Part shown: positions 4,997 to 12,435 of the stretch, piece by piece
Numbering within the stretch: position 1 is the stretch's first letter
Layout: the number at the start of each line of letters is the position of its first letter
From: CAYVFM01 sp964546375
GTDB taxonomy: Bacteria > Gemmatimonadota > Gemmatimonadetes > Palauibacterales > Palauibacteraceae
DNA: 18,168 bases
Assembly (NCBI GenBank): GCA_964546375.1
Contig: CAZJJO010000037.1
Span: 1-18,168, forward strand
Direction of reading: 5' to 3'
Position numbers and translations under genes: made by a program
The notes under the pieces: model-generated
Databases searched by the model: none
What the model saw: the letters and a program-made list of their open reading frames with translations, nothing else
Told to the model about the DNA's origin: nothing

Positions 4997-6643
4997 ATGC
5001 GACCGATCCTCCGACGGCCCCTCGCCGGGCTCGTGGCCCTCGTCTTCCTGGCCGCCGGCTGCGGCGACGACTCCTCACCCCTCGCCCCCGACGCCACCGG
5101 CTCGCTGGCCGGGACCGGGGGATCGGGGCCCGCGGCCAGCCACGAGGCCGGACACGCGGCGCTGACGCCCGCCTCCCTCTCGGCCGAGCTGGCTCCCGGC
5201 GCCACCACCGCCGCCACCGTCGACGCCGAGCTGCCGGGCGCGGTGCCCCGGGCCGACGTGCTCTTCGCCTTCGACCTCACGGGCAGCATGGGCGAGGAGC
5301 TGTCGACCCTGAAGGCCAGCGCCACCGACATCATGGACGCGGTGGCCGCCGACGTGCCGGACGTCCGCTTCGGCCTGGTGAGCCACGAGGACTACGCCGG
5401 CGAGTTCACCACCTCCACGGCGGACGGCCAGGCCTGCGACTACGAGGGGATCTACGGCGAGTCGAGCGAGGAGTTCGACGACCGTCCCTACCGGGTGGAC
5501 CGGGCGCTGACGGGGACCACCGCCGACGTGGCCTCGGCCATCGAGGCCATGAGCCTGGGCTTCGGCGGCGACTTCGCCGAGCCCTACGCCCGCCTGTGGA
5601 CGGAGGCCGCGGCCGAGCTGGAGGGCGATGCCCATCCCGACTTCGGCCCCCTGGGCTGGCGCGACGGCGCCGACCGGATCCTGGTGCAGTTCGCCGACGC
5701 CGTGCCCCACGGCTGCGAGTTCGACGCGGCCGTGGGCGGGATCGGCGTCGGCCCCTACGGCGCCGACCCGGGCCGCGACGCGGCGATCGGCACGGCCGAC
5801 GACCCGACCGTGGCCTCGGCCCTGGACGGGCTGTCCGAGCACGGGATCACGCTGATCTCCATCTACAGCGACGGCCAGCTCGCCTCCGAGACCCATCCCC
5901 TCTGGGACGAGTACGCCGCCCGCGCCGGGGGGACGAACTTCTCCATCAACGCCGACGGCACCTTCCCCGACGGCGCCGACCCGGCGGCCGCGATCTCCGA
6001 CCTGATCACCGAGCAGGCTTCCGCGGTCGAGCGGCTGACCCTGGAGGTCTGCTCCTCCGACGCCGGTTTCGCCGACTGGCTCGTCTCGGTCGATCCCTCC
6101 GAGGTGAACGACGTACAGCTCCCCGCGACCGAGACGTTCGGCCTGGAGCTGGGCCCGCCCGAGGGCACCGATCCGGGCGAGTACGCCTTCCAGCTCTGCC
6201 TGAACGGCGACGGCGTCGAGTTCGGCCGCGTGGACGTGGCGGTCACGGTCACGGGCGGCGACGGCGTGGAGGCCGTCATCGACGTGAAGCCCGGCAGCGA
6301 CGAGAACCCGATCAACGTCAACAAGAAGCGCGGCGTCGTGCCCGTGGCGATCCTGGGGTCGCCCGACTTCGACGTGACGCGGGTCGACGCCCCGACCCTC
6401 CGGTTCGGGCCCGCCGGCGCGGAGCCCTCCCACGACCTGACGGGGAGCCTGGCGGACGGCCACCTCGAGGACGTCGACGGCGACGGCCACACCGACCTGG
6501 TCACCCACCACGATTCCCCGGCGACGGGCCTCGAGCCCGGCGACCGGGAGGCGTGCCTGACCGGCAGCCTGGAGGACGGGACGGCCTTCGAGGGCTGCGA
6601 CGCGGTCCGGGTCTTCGGGACGCCGGGCACCGGGCCGCGCTAG
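4997..6643 (+). CDS. Secreted VWA-domain lipoprotein with C-terminal 'VIDVKPGS' domain
   Basis: A predicted lipid-anchored surface or periplasmic protein of 548 residues. The signal peptide ends in the lipobox L-A-A-G-C, with C22 as the lipidation site. A von Willebrand factor A / integrin-beta-like domain starts near residue 87 (A-D-V-L-F-A-F-D-L-T-G-S-M), with the metal site D93-x-T-G-S97. From about 426 there is a separate domain: V-I-D-V-K-P-G-S, then G-V-V-P-V-A-I-L-G-S, then L-E-D-V-D-G-D-G-H-T-D-L-V, an EF-hand-like calcium loop. The latter domain recurs at the C-terminus of many secreted proteins, including in Gemmatimonadota; its function is not known to me. The ATG at 4997 follows AAGGAG by six bases. 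The frame is open further upstream, but that part overlaps the riboswitch. A likely role is adhesion or matrix attachment under c-di-GMP control; this is inference. Confidence 0.88.
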   Translation: MRPILRRPLAGLVALVFLAAGCGDDSSPLAPDATGSLAGTGGSGPAASHEAGHAALTPASLSAELAPGATTAATVDAELPGAVPRADVLFAFDLTGSMGEELSTLKASATDIMDAVAADVPDVRFGLVSHEDYAGEFTTSTADGQACDYEGIYGESSEEFDDRPYRVDRALTGTTADVASAIEAMSLGFGGDFAEPYARLWTEAAAELEGDAHPDFGPLGWRDGADRILVQFADAVPHGCEFDAAVGGIGVGPYGADPGRDAAIGTADDPTVASALDGLSEHGITLISIYSDGQLASETHPLWDEYAARAGGTNFSINADGTFPDGADPAAAISDLITEQASAVERLTLEVCSSDAGFADWLVSVDPSEVNDVQLPATETFGLELGPPEGTDPGEYAFQLCLNGDGVEFGRVDVAVTVTGGDGVEAVIDVKPGSDENPINVNKKRGVVPVAILGSPDFDVTRVDAPTLRFGPAGAEPSHDLTGSLADGHLEDVDGDGHTDLVTHHDSPATGLEPGDREACLTGSLEDGTAFEGCDAVRVFGTPGTGPR

Positions 6644-6652
6644 CCGGCAGGG

Positions 6653-6673
6653 GGCCCGGTCCCGCGCCGGGCC
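6653..6673 (+). terminator. GC-rich hairpin after the VWA gene, possible terminator
   Basis: GGCCCGG (6653-6659) pairs perfectly with CCGGGCC (6667-6673) across a seven-base loop, ten bases after the stop codon. No T-run follows, so it is not a classical intrinsic terminator. It may aid termination or protect the 3' end. Confidence 0.3.
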
Positions 6674-6681
6674 AGGGGGCC

Positions 6682-6694
6682 TTATCTTGCCGGG
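6682..6694 (+). promoter_or_regulatory. Possible -10-like element before the amidohydrolase gene
   Basis: TTATCTTGCCGGG is an A+T-rich break in a GC-rich gap, about 65 bases before the ATG, and TATCTT resembles a -10 hexamer. A similar AATCTTTGCCGG occurs at 4729-4740 in the other plus-strand leader. No recognisable -35 sits 17 bases upstream, so this is weak. Confidence 0.2.
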
Positions 6695-6751
6695 CGAGTC
6701 CTCCGGCCGGGCCGACCCGCCGGGTTCGACGCTCCTTCCGCTCCCGAGCCC

Positions 6752-8200
6752 ATGGAAAGAGACTTCGCGACCTCCCGTCGTCCCGCGTCCCCCGCGGGGT
6801 CCGATGCCGTCCGCTCCTCCCGTCTGCCGGACCGGGCGCCGCCCGCCCGGACGTCGGTTGGGCCGCCCGCCGTGGTCGCCGTCGCCCTGGCCGCCCTGGC
6901 GTGGATCGGCCTCCCGGTCGACGCGGCCGCCCAGCAGGGCGGAGCCGCCCCGGCCGCCGCCGACCTCCACGATCGGGTGGACGCGGCCACGGAGCGGGTG
7001 ACCGACGGGATCGTCGAGATCCGCCACCGCATCCACGAGAACCCGGAGCTGGGCAACCGCGAGGACGAGACCGCGGCCCTGGTGGCCGAGCGGCTGCGCT
7101 CGCTCGGCTACGACCGGGTGGAGACTGGCGTCGCCCACACGGGGGTGGTGGGGATCCTCGAGGGCGGGAAGCCGGGGCCGGTGGTGGCCGTCCGCGCCGA
7201 CATGGACGCCCTGCCGGTGAAGGAGCGGACCGGCCTCCCCTTCGCCTCCACCGACAGTGCCACCTGGAACGGCCAGCGCGTGCCGGTCATGCACGCCTGC
7301 GGCCACGACATCCACACCTCGGTGGGCCTGGGCGTGGCCGAGGTGCTGGCCGGGATGCGCGACGAGCTGCCGGGCACGGTGAAGATGATCTTCCAGCCGG
7401 CCGAGGAGGGCCCGCCCGAGGGCGAGCGCGGCGGCGCCGAGCTGATGCGCGACGAGGGCGTGCTCCAGGACCCGCGGCCCGGGGCGATCTTCGCCCTCCA
7501 CGCCTTCCCCGACCTGGAGGTGGGCCAGGTCGGCTGGAACGCGGGCCCCTCGCTGGCGGCGGTGGACCACTTCTACGTCACCGTGAAGGGGCAGCAGTCC
7601 CACGGCGCCTATCCGCACCTGAGCGTGGATCCGGTGGTGATGGCCTCCCAGGCCGTCACCGCCCTGCAGACCCTTCGCTCGCGGAACACGAACCCCCTGG
7701 AGCCCAGCGTGGTGACGGTGGGCATGATCCACGGGGGCGAACGCTTCAACATCATTCCCGAGACCGTCGAGCTGGAGGGCACGGTCCGCACCTACAGCGA
7801 CTCGACCCGCGACCGGATCGAGCGCCGGATGGACGAGATCCTGGCCGGGATCACCGAGGCCGGGGGCGGCGACTACGAGCTGCGCTACGACCGGGTCACG
7901 CCGGCCACCATCAACGACGCCGGGCTCGCCGCCGATGCCTCCGCGCTGTGGAAGCGCACCATGGAGGACGTGGCCGTCACCGAGGTCGAGCCGGTCATGG
8001 GCGGCGAGGACTTCGCCTACTTCTCCCGCGAGGTGCCGGGCTTCTACTTCCGGCTGGGCACGACCGACCCGGAGCACGGCTCGGGCGGCCTGCACACGCC
8101 CACCTTCCGGGGCGACGACGACGCCATCCCGATCGGCATCCGGGCCATGAGCCACGCGGTGGTGGGCTACCTGACCGGCCAGGTCGAGACCGGGTCGTGA
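6752..8200 (+). CDS. Secreted M20-family amidohydrolase (aminoacylase/carboxypeptidase type)
   Basis: A metal-dependent amidohydrolase of the M20D group, whose members cleave N-acyl amino acids, amino-acid conjugates or similar amides. The 482 residues show the metal-site motifs in order: H-A-C-G-H-D (181-186, with C183 and H185), Q-P-A-E-E-G (215-220), H250 in L-H-A-F-P, the dimerisation-domain S-H-G-A-Y-P, G-G-E-D-F-A-Y-F, and the last histidine in G-G-L-H-T-P-T-F. A hydrophobic stretch (about 40-56) ending V-D-A-A-A-Q-Q marks a signal peptide with cleavage near A60, so the enzyme is exported, unlike many cytoplasmic relatives. The ATG at 6752 gives a long 38-residue N-region; a GTG near codon 41 is an alternative. 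No clear Shine-Dalgarno. The tag gene follows after 16 bases. Substrate unknown. Confidence 0.92.
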   Translation: MERDFATSRRPASPAGSDAVRSSRLPDRAPPARTSVGPPAVVAVALAALAWIGLPVDAAAQQGGAAPAAADLHDRVDAATERVTDGIVEIRHRIHENPELGNREDETAALVAERLRSLGYDRVETGVAHTGVVGILEGGKPGPVVAVRADMDALPVKERTGLPFASTDSATWNGQRVPVMHACGHDIHTSVGLGVAEVLAGMRDELPGTVKMIFQPAEEGPPEGERGGAELMRDEGVLQDPRPGAIFALHAFPDLEVGQVGWNAGPSLAAVDHFYVTVKGQQSHGAYPHLSVDPVVMASQAVTALQTLRSRNTNPLEPSVVTVGMIHGGERFNIIPETVELEGTVRTYSDSTRDRIERRMDEILAGITEAGGGDYELRYDRVTPATINDAGLAADASALWKRTMEDVAVTEVEPVMGGEDFAYFSREVPGFYFRLGTTDPEHGSGGLHTPTFRGDDDAIPIGIRAMSHAVVGYLTGQVETGS

Positions 8201-8216
8201 GCGGCGGGCGGGTCCG

Positions 8217-8810
8217 TTGACCGAGGACCGTCCCCGCTGCCCGTGGTCGGAGGAGCATCCCCTGCTTCGGGCCTACCACGACGAGGAATGGGGCGTCCCG
8301 GTCCGGGAGGACGAGGCCCTGTTCGCCAAGCTGGTCCTGGACGGCCAGCAGGCCGGCCTCTCCTGGCTCACGATCCTGAAGAAGCGGGACGGCTACCGGG
8401 ACGCCTTCGACGGCTTCGATCCCGAGGCCATGGCTTCCATGGACGAGGACGAGCTGGAGCGGCTGCTGGCGAATCCCGCGATCGTCCGCAACCGCCGGAA
8501 GCTCGTCTCGGCGATCCGCAACGCCCGGGCCTACCTGGACTTCCGGGAGGAGGCCGGCGAGAGCTTCTCGGCGTTCCTGTGGGGCTTCGTGGACGGGGAT
8601 CCGGTGGTGAACCGCTGGACCTCGCCGGAGGAGGTCCCGGCCCGGACCGAGCGCTCGGCGGCCATGGCGGCGGCGCTGAAGGAGCGGGGCTTCAGCTTCG
8701 TCGGGCCGACGATCTGCTACGCCTTCATGCAGGCGGTGGGGATGGTGAACGACCATCTGGTGGGGTGCTGGCGGCACCCGGAGGGGCCGGGCGGCAACGA
8801 CGACGGCTGA
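8217..8810 (+). CDS. tag: DNA-3-methyladenine glycosylase I
   Basis: A base-excision repair enzyme that removes 3-methyladenine from alkylated DNA, leaving an abasic site. The 197 residues match Tag in length and in its zinc ligands: C8 in R-C-P-W, H21 in Y-H-D-E-E-W-G, and H180 and C184 in N-D-H-L-V-G-C-W-R-H. The segment Q-Q-A-G-L-S-W-L-T-I-L-K-K-R and the F-V-G-P-T-I-C-Y-A-F-M-Q block are also typical. The start is a TTG at 8217, chosen because the conserved R-C-P-W falls where expected and no ATG or GTG lies upstream in frame. It is 16 bases after the amidohydrolase stop, so probably read from the same transcript, though no functional link is apparent. Confidence 0.95.
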   Translation: MTEDRPRCPWSEEHPLLRAYHDEEWGVPVREDEALFAKLVLDGQQAGLSWLTILKKRDGYRDAFDGFDPEAMASMDEDELERLLANPAIVRNRRKLVSAIRNARAYLDFREEAGESFSAFLWGFVDGDPVVNRWTSPEEVPARTERSAAMAAALKERGFSFVGPTICYAFMQAVGMVNDHLVGCWRHPEGPGGNDDG

Positions 8811-8907
8811 GCGGCACGCCTTCGGCGCCGGACATCGTCGGTGTCGGACCTCGCGGGCCGCGGCGCGCCGGGCGAGAGGAGGAGGGAGGGAGCCTCCCCC
8901 ACCCCCT

Positions 8908-8949
8908 CTTCAAGTGAACTTGAAGTACGGGGTTCAACCTGAGTTGAAG
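8908..8949. promoter_or_regulatory. Two tandem dyads, candidate operator
   Basis: The first dyad, CTTCAAGTGAACTTGAAG (8908-8925), has perfect 8-base arms around GA. The second, TTCAACCTGAGTTGAA (8933-8948), has perfect 6-base arms around four bases. The centres are 24 bases apart and all four arms contain TTCAA or its complement. The first resembles the SoxR/MerR-type operator CCTCAAGT-TA-ACTTGAGG. The pattern fits a dimeric regulator binding twice. No regulator gene is in the window, and the dyads lie about 105 bases before the promoter at 9055, so the target is uncertain. Confidence 0.5.
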
Positions 8950-9054
8950 AGAACTCCGTGGGAGGGGACCGGACGGCCATGCCGATCCGACGGGCGGCCC
9001 GGACGACCCGACCGGAAGCGCGGAGCCCTCGATCCGTCGGAGATCCGCCGGCGC

Positions 9055-9083
9055 TTGCGCCGAGGGGCCGAGGAATCGATACT
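9055..9083 (+). promoter_or_regulatory. Sigma-70-like promoter of the plug-protein gene
   Basis: TTGCGC (9055-9060) and GATACT (9078-9083) are 17 bases apart, each matching four of six consensus positions. Transcription would start near 9090, giving a leader of about 40 bases. The ribosome binding site GGGAGG (9115-9120) is eight bases before the ATG at 9129. Confidence 0.5.
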
Positions 9084-9128
9084 CCCTGTGTGTTGCTTTT
9101 TTAGCATTCCATCCGGGAGGCGAGGCCG

Positions 9129-9986
9129 ATGCACCGACGTCGGACGGCGACGGCCCTGACGACGCTGACGGTCCTGGCGACGCTGGCGGCGCTGGCCCTC
9201 CCGGGCGCGGCGGCGGCCCAGGAGGCGGGCGAGGGGGCCGACGCAGGGGCCGATGAGGCCGCCGGGCTGACGGGGACGGTCCGGGACGCCGGCTCCGGCG
9301 GACCGCTGGCCGACGCCCTGGTGGTGCTGCCGGAGCACGGCGTGGGCACCTACAGCGACTCGACGGGCCGCTTCGCGTTCGCGGACCTGCCGGCCGGCGA
9401 GCTCACCGTGGAGGTCCGCTTCCTGGGGCGGCGCTCCGAGACCCGGACCGTCACCCTCCGGCCGGGGGAGGTGACCGAGGTCGAGCTGGCCCTGGCGGCC
9501 GAGGCCGTGGAGGTGCCGGGGCTGACCGTCGAGGCCGAGCGCCGGCGCCGCGGCCGGATGGCGGGCTTCCACGAGCGGCGGGAGCGACGCCGGGGCCACT
9601 TCATCACCCGGCAGGAGCTGGCGAAGCGGGAGGGCAACCAGCTTCACGAGGTCTTCCGCCGCGTTCCGGGCCTCGACGTCGTGCCCTGCCGGGATGTGCC
9701 GTACGGATCGGGCTCGCCGAGCTGCTACGTGCTGGCTTCGGGCCGGGAGGCGCCTTCCTTCGTCCAGCGCGGCCCGTGCGTGCCCGTCTACTTCGTGGAC
9801 GGCCAGCGAACGCCGCTCTCCGAGCTCCCGCTCGGCATCAACGAGCTGGACGTCAGCGACATCGAGGGCGTCGAGGTCTACACGGGACCCTCGCAGGCGC
9901 CCACGCGCTTCAGCAGCGTCGCCGGCGGCCGGTGCGGGGTCGTGGTGATCTGGACCCGGGACCCGGACGCGGCGCTGGACCGCTGA
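9129..9986 (+). CDS. Periplasmic carboxypeptidase-regulatory-like plus TonB-plug protein without a barrel
   Basis: A 285-residue exported protein that looks like the N-terminal third of a TonB-dependent receptor. The signal peptide ends A-A-A-A-Q near residue 30. Residues about 47-122 form a carboxypeptidase-regulatory-like beta-sandwich (L-T-G-T-V-R-D, D-S-T-G-R-F-A-F, L-P-A-G). Residues about 155-280 form a plug: F-I-T-R-Q-E-L, E-V-F-R-R-V-P-G-L-D-V, Y-F-V-D-G-Q, and D-I-E-G-V-E-V-Y-T-G-P. It then stops at V-V-V-I-W-T-R with no barrel. Four cysteines (187, 199, 217, 269) lie in the plug and could form disulfides; plugs of real receptors rarely have these. An Arg-rich stretch sits at 138-155. 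The stop is followed by unrelated sequence, so this is not a recent truncation. Its role is unknown; it may be a stand-alone binding or signalling domain. Confidence 0.85.
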   Translation: MHRRRTATALTTLTVLATLAALALPGAAAAQEAGEGADAGADEAAGLTGTVRDAGSGGPLADALVVLPEHGVGTYSDSTGRFAFADLPAGELTVEVRFLGRRSETRTVTLRPGEVTEVELALAAEAVEVPGLTVEAERRRRGRMAGFHERRERRRGHFITRQELAKREGNQLHEVFRRVPGLDVVPCRDVPYGSGSPSCYVLASGREAPSFVQRGPCVPVYFVDGQRTPLSELPLGINELDVSDIEGVEVYTGPSQAPTRFSSVAGGRCGVVVIWTRDPDAALDR

Positions 9987-10032
9987 CGGTCCGCGTGCGA
10001 GGCGGGACGGCGCGGCGCGGCGAGCTGACCGG

Positions 10033-10749
10033 ATGACCGCCCCCGACGGCCCCGTCACCGTCGGCTGCGTCGGAGACGTCCACGGGCGGATCGACCGGGT
10101 GGAGAAGGCCGGGGCGTGGCTGGCCGAGAGAGAGCCCGACCTGGTGGCGGTCGCCGGCGACTTCGGGGTCGGCGCCGGCCGGGGCTCGGCGGACGCCCTC
10201 GAGGCGACGCTGGCGGCGCTGGAGCCCCTGGGCGTCCCGGTCCTCTGGGTGCCCGGCAACCACGACCCGCGGGAGCTGGACGGCCCGGGGAGCGCCGACC
10301 GTCGCCGGGTCGAGGCCGCCGGGCTGACCGTCTTCGGCCTGGGCGGCTCCACGCCCACCCCGGCGCGTCTCCCCTACGAGTGGACCGACGACGAGCTGGC
10401 CGACCTCGATCCGCCGCCCTGCGACCTCCTGCTCTGCCACGACCCCCCGGCCGAGACTTCCCTGGACGTCACCGTCGGGGGGCGGCACGTGGGGAGCCGG
10501 ACGGTCCGCCGGTGGGCGGAGGCGGACGCCGCGCCGGTGCTCGTCTGCGGCCACATCCACGAGGCGGCGGGGGCGGAGGTCGTCGGCTCGACGCTCTGCT
10601 ACAACGCGGGCAGCCTGGGCGCGCCCCGCGGCGCGCTCCAGGCGGGGCTGCTGGCCCGGGAGGCCGACGGCGCCTGGGAGGTGCGCCACCGGCTGCTGGA
10701 GGCGGGGGAGGGATGGACCGCGCGCCGGGAGGCGCCGCCGGGGGACTAA
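10033..10749 (+). CDS. Calcineurin-like metallophosphoesterase
   Basis: A cytoplasmic two-metal phosphoesterase of 238 residues with no signal peptide. The motifs are in order: G-D-V-H-G-R (14-19), A-G-D-F-G, G-N-H-D-P, L-L-C-H-D-P-P and C-G-H-I-H-E, followed by the family's Y-N-A-G-S-L-G. This fits the YfcE/Icc-like class of small phosphodiesterases. The substrate cannot be read; cyclic nucleotides, RNA ends or small phosphodiesters are possible. The ATG at 10033 follows the plug-protein gene by 46 bases. Its TAA overlaps the stop of the convergent acyl-CoA synthetase gene. Confidence 0.9.
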   Translation: MTAPDGPVTVGCVGDVHGRIDRVEKAGAWLAEREPDLVAVAGDFGVGAGRGSADALEATLAALEPLGVPVLWVPGNHDPRELDGPGSADRRRVEAAGLTVFGLGGSTPTPARLPYEWTDDELADLDPPPCDLLLCHDPPAETSLDVTVGGRHVGSRTVRRWAEADAAPVLVCGHIHEAAGAEVVGSTLCYNAGSLGAPRGALQAGLLAREADGAWEVRHRLLEAGEGWTARREAPPGD

Positions 10750-12371
10750 CGCTTCGTCTCCTCCCGCGCCCGCCGCTTCAGGGCCGCCCGGTCGGGCTTG
10801 CCGGATCCCAGCCGGGGCAGCTCCTCCAGGAAGGTGACCGAGCGGGGCACCTTGTACTTCGCCAGCCGCTCCCGGGCCCGCGCCAGCAGGGCCCCGGGGT
10901 CGGGCGCGCCGCGCTCCCCGGGGGACGCCTCGTCGGGGGAGCGGTCGGGGGCGGGGGCGTCGTCCGCCGCCCGCGCGGCGGGCACGACGAAGGCGTGGCC
11001 CACCTCGCCCCACTTCGGGTGGGGGCGGCCCACCACCACGGCCTCCTCGACCGCCTCGTGGCCGGCCAGGGCGGCCTCCACCTCGGCGGGGAAGACGTTC
11101 TCGCCGCCGGAGATGAACATCGTCTTGCGGCGGCCGCAGATCTCGAAGGCCCCGTCGGGATGGCGGCGGGCCAGGTCGCCGGTGCGGAGGAAGCCGTCGT
11201 CGGTGACGGCCCCGGCCGTCCGCTCCGGGTCCCGGAAGTAGCCGCCGAACATCTGGGGTCCGCGGAGCTGCAGCTCGCCGGCCTCGCCCGGCTCCGGCGG
11301 CTCGCCTCCGCCGGCGTCCAGCCGGGCCTCGAGGAAGGGCACCGGCCGGCCCACGATCTCGGGGCGCTCCCGGGCGACCGCCGGGTGGACGGCGAAGCAG
11401 TTGGGGCCGCACTCGGTGAGCCCGTAGCCCTGGCGGAGCGGATAGCCGGCCTCGCGGGTCGCCCGCGCCAGCGACGCCGGCAGCGGCTCTCCGCCGGCGA
11501 AGAAGGTCCTGAGCTCCGGCAGCTCCAGGCCCCACTCGGCCCCCTCCCGCAGCATCCGGAGCTGGGTGGGGACGGTGAGCGCCACGGTGCACCCGGTCTC
11601 GCGCAGGAGCCCGAGGAAGGCGTCGGGGTCGAAGCCCTCCAGCAGGACCACCCGGCCGCCCCGGTGCCAGAGGGGCGTGGCCAGGACGTTCCAGCCGCCG
11701 GTGTGGAAGAGCGGCGAGGAGACGGGGGCGGCGTCGGCAGGCCCCAGCTCCCAGGCCGCGGCGGTGGCCACGGCGTTGTAGAGGATCTGGCGGCGGGGGA
11801 GGACGACCCCCTTGGGCCGGCCGGTGGTGCCGGAGGTGTAGAGCAGCAGCCGGGGATGCTCCGGGTCGCCGCGGCCGGCTCCGTCGGCCGCCGACCCGAC
11901 CGCCGCAGGAGGCTCGCCCGCCGGGCTCTCGGGCAGCTCCACCGAGCCGAGCCCGCACCACGCCGCCCCCGCGTCCGCGCCGGCGGCCGCCTCCCGAAAC
12001 CGGTCCGCGCCCAGCAGGAGGACGGGGTCGGCGTCCTCCAGGATCCCGGCCAGCTCGGCCGAGGCCAGCCGCCAGTTCAGCGGCGTGAGCACCGCCCCGA
12101 TCCGGCCGCAGGCGTGGAAGAGGTGGACCTGCTCGGCGCGGTTGCCGGCCAGGGTGGCCACCCGGTCGCCGGCCTCCACGCCCTCCTCCAGGAGCCAGGC
12201 CGCCCAGCGGTCGGCCGCCTCGTCCAGGGCCCGGTAGCTCAGCCGACGGCCGCCGGACGGCACCTCCAGGCCGATCCGGTCGGGCGCGCGCCGGGCCCAG
12301 AAGCGGATCGGGTCGTCCCGCCGGGGAAAGGCGGGGCCCCGGAACCCCGGGCCCGCGTCGTCCCGGGTCAT
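10746..12371 (-). CDS. AMP-forming acyl-CoA synthetase (ANL superfamily)
   Basis: Activates a carboxylic acid with ATP to an acyl-adenylate and then to the CoA thioester. The 541 residues carry the ANL core motifs: Y-T-S-G-T-T-G-R-P-K-G (A3), G-Y-G-L-T-E-C-G (A5), R-T-G-D-L-A (A7), G-R-R-K-T-M-F-I-S-G-G-E-N-V (A8 hinge) and L-G-S-G-K-P-D-R with the catalytic lysine (A10). The order and length fit medium- or long-chain fatty acyl-CoA or aryl-CoA ligases. Between about 480 and 505 there is an Asp/Pro-rich insertion before the last subdomain's end. The ATG at 12371 is 64 bases after the esterase gene; no strong Shine-Dalgarno is evident. It is probably the last gene of the minus-strand cluster. 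The acid used is unknown; aliphatic hydroxy or fatty acids fit the context. Confidence 0.93.
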   Translation of the reverse strand: MTRDDAGPGFRGPAFPRRDDPIRFWARRAPDRIGLEVPSGGRRLSYRALDEAADRWAAWLLEEGVEAGDRVATLAGNRAEQVHLFHACGRIGAVLTPLNWRLASAELAGILEDADPVLLLGADRFREAAAGADAGAAWCGLGSVELPESPAGEPPAAVGSAADGAGRGDPEHPRLLLYTSGTTGRPKGVVLPRRQILYNAVATAAAWELGPADAAPVSSPLFHTGGWNVLATPLWHRGGRVVLLEGFDPDAFLGLLRETGCTVALTVPTQLRMLREGAEWGLELPELRTFFAGGEPLPASLARATREAGYPLRQGYGLTECGPNCFAVHPAVARERPEIVGRPVPFLEARLDAGGGEPPEPGEAGELQLRGPQMFGGYFRDPERTAGAVTDDGFLRTGDLARRHPDGAFEICGRRKTMFISGGENVFPAEVEAALAGHEAVEEAVVVGRPHPKWGEVGHAFVVPAARAADDAPAPDRSPDEASPGERGAPDPGALLARARERLAKYKVPRSVTFLEELPRLGSGKPDRAALKRRAREETKR

Positions 12372-12435
12372 CGGGGCCGAGCTTCCGGCCGGGGCCCGCG
12401 GGCCCGGCCGCCCGGCCGGACCTCGCCGCGCGCCG

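Larger units (their letters stand above)
8811..9128. other. 318-base intergenic region with dyads and a promoter
   Basis: No convincing gene. A G/A-rich then C-rich stretch (8876-8906) can fold as GGGAGG (8884-8889) with CCTCCC (8893-8898), possibly ending the tag transcript although no T-run follows. Two tandem dyads (8908-8949) and a sigma-70-like promoter (9055-9083) are listed separately. A T6 run at 9098-9103 stands out in this GC-rich context and lies in the likely leader of the plug-protein gene. Confidence 0.6.

Noticed and set aside
5075..8155. An open frame of about 1,000 codons on the minus strand
   Set aside because: It lies antisense to the VWA lipoprotein and amidohydrolase genes, both with clear family motifs. 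Its product is low-complexity Gly/Val/His/Arg-rich sequence without motifs, as expected when stops are rare in GC-rich DNA.
8878..8892. G-rich run as a possible G-quadruplex
   Set aside because: The first two tracts are only GG, and such runs are common by chance at this base composition.
8908..8925. Calling the first dyad a SoxR box
   Set aside because: The arms resemble it, but there are no -35 and -10 elements flanking the dyad with the long spacer this family needs, and no soxR-like gene is present.
8914..9159. An 81-codon frame starting at GTG in the dyad region
   Set aside because: Arg/Gly/Pro-rich with no ribosome binding site, it overlaps the promoter and the start of the plug-protein gene.
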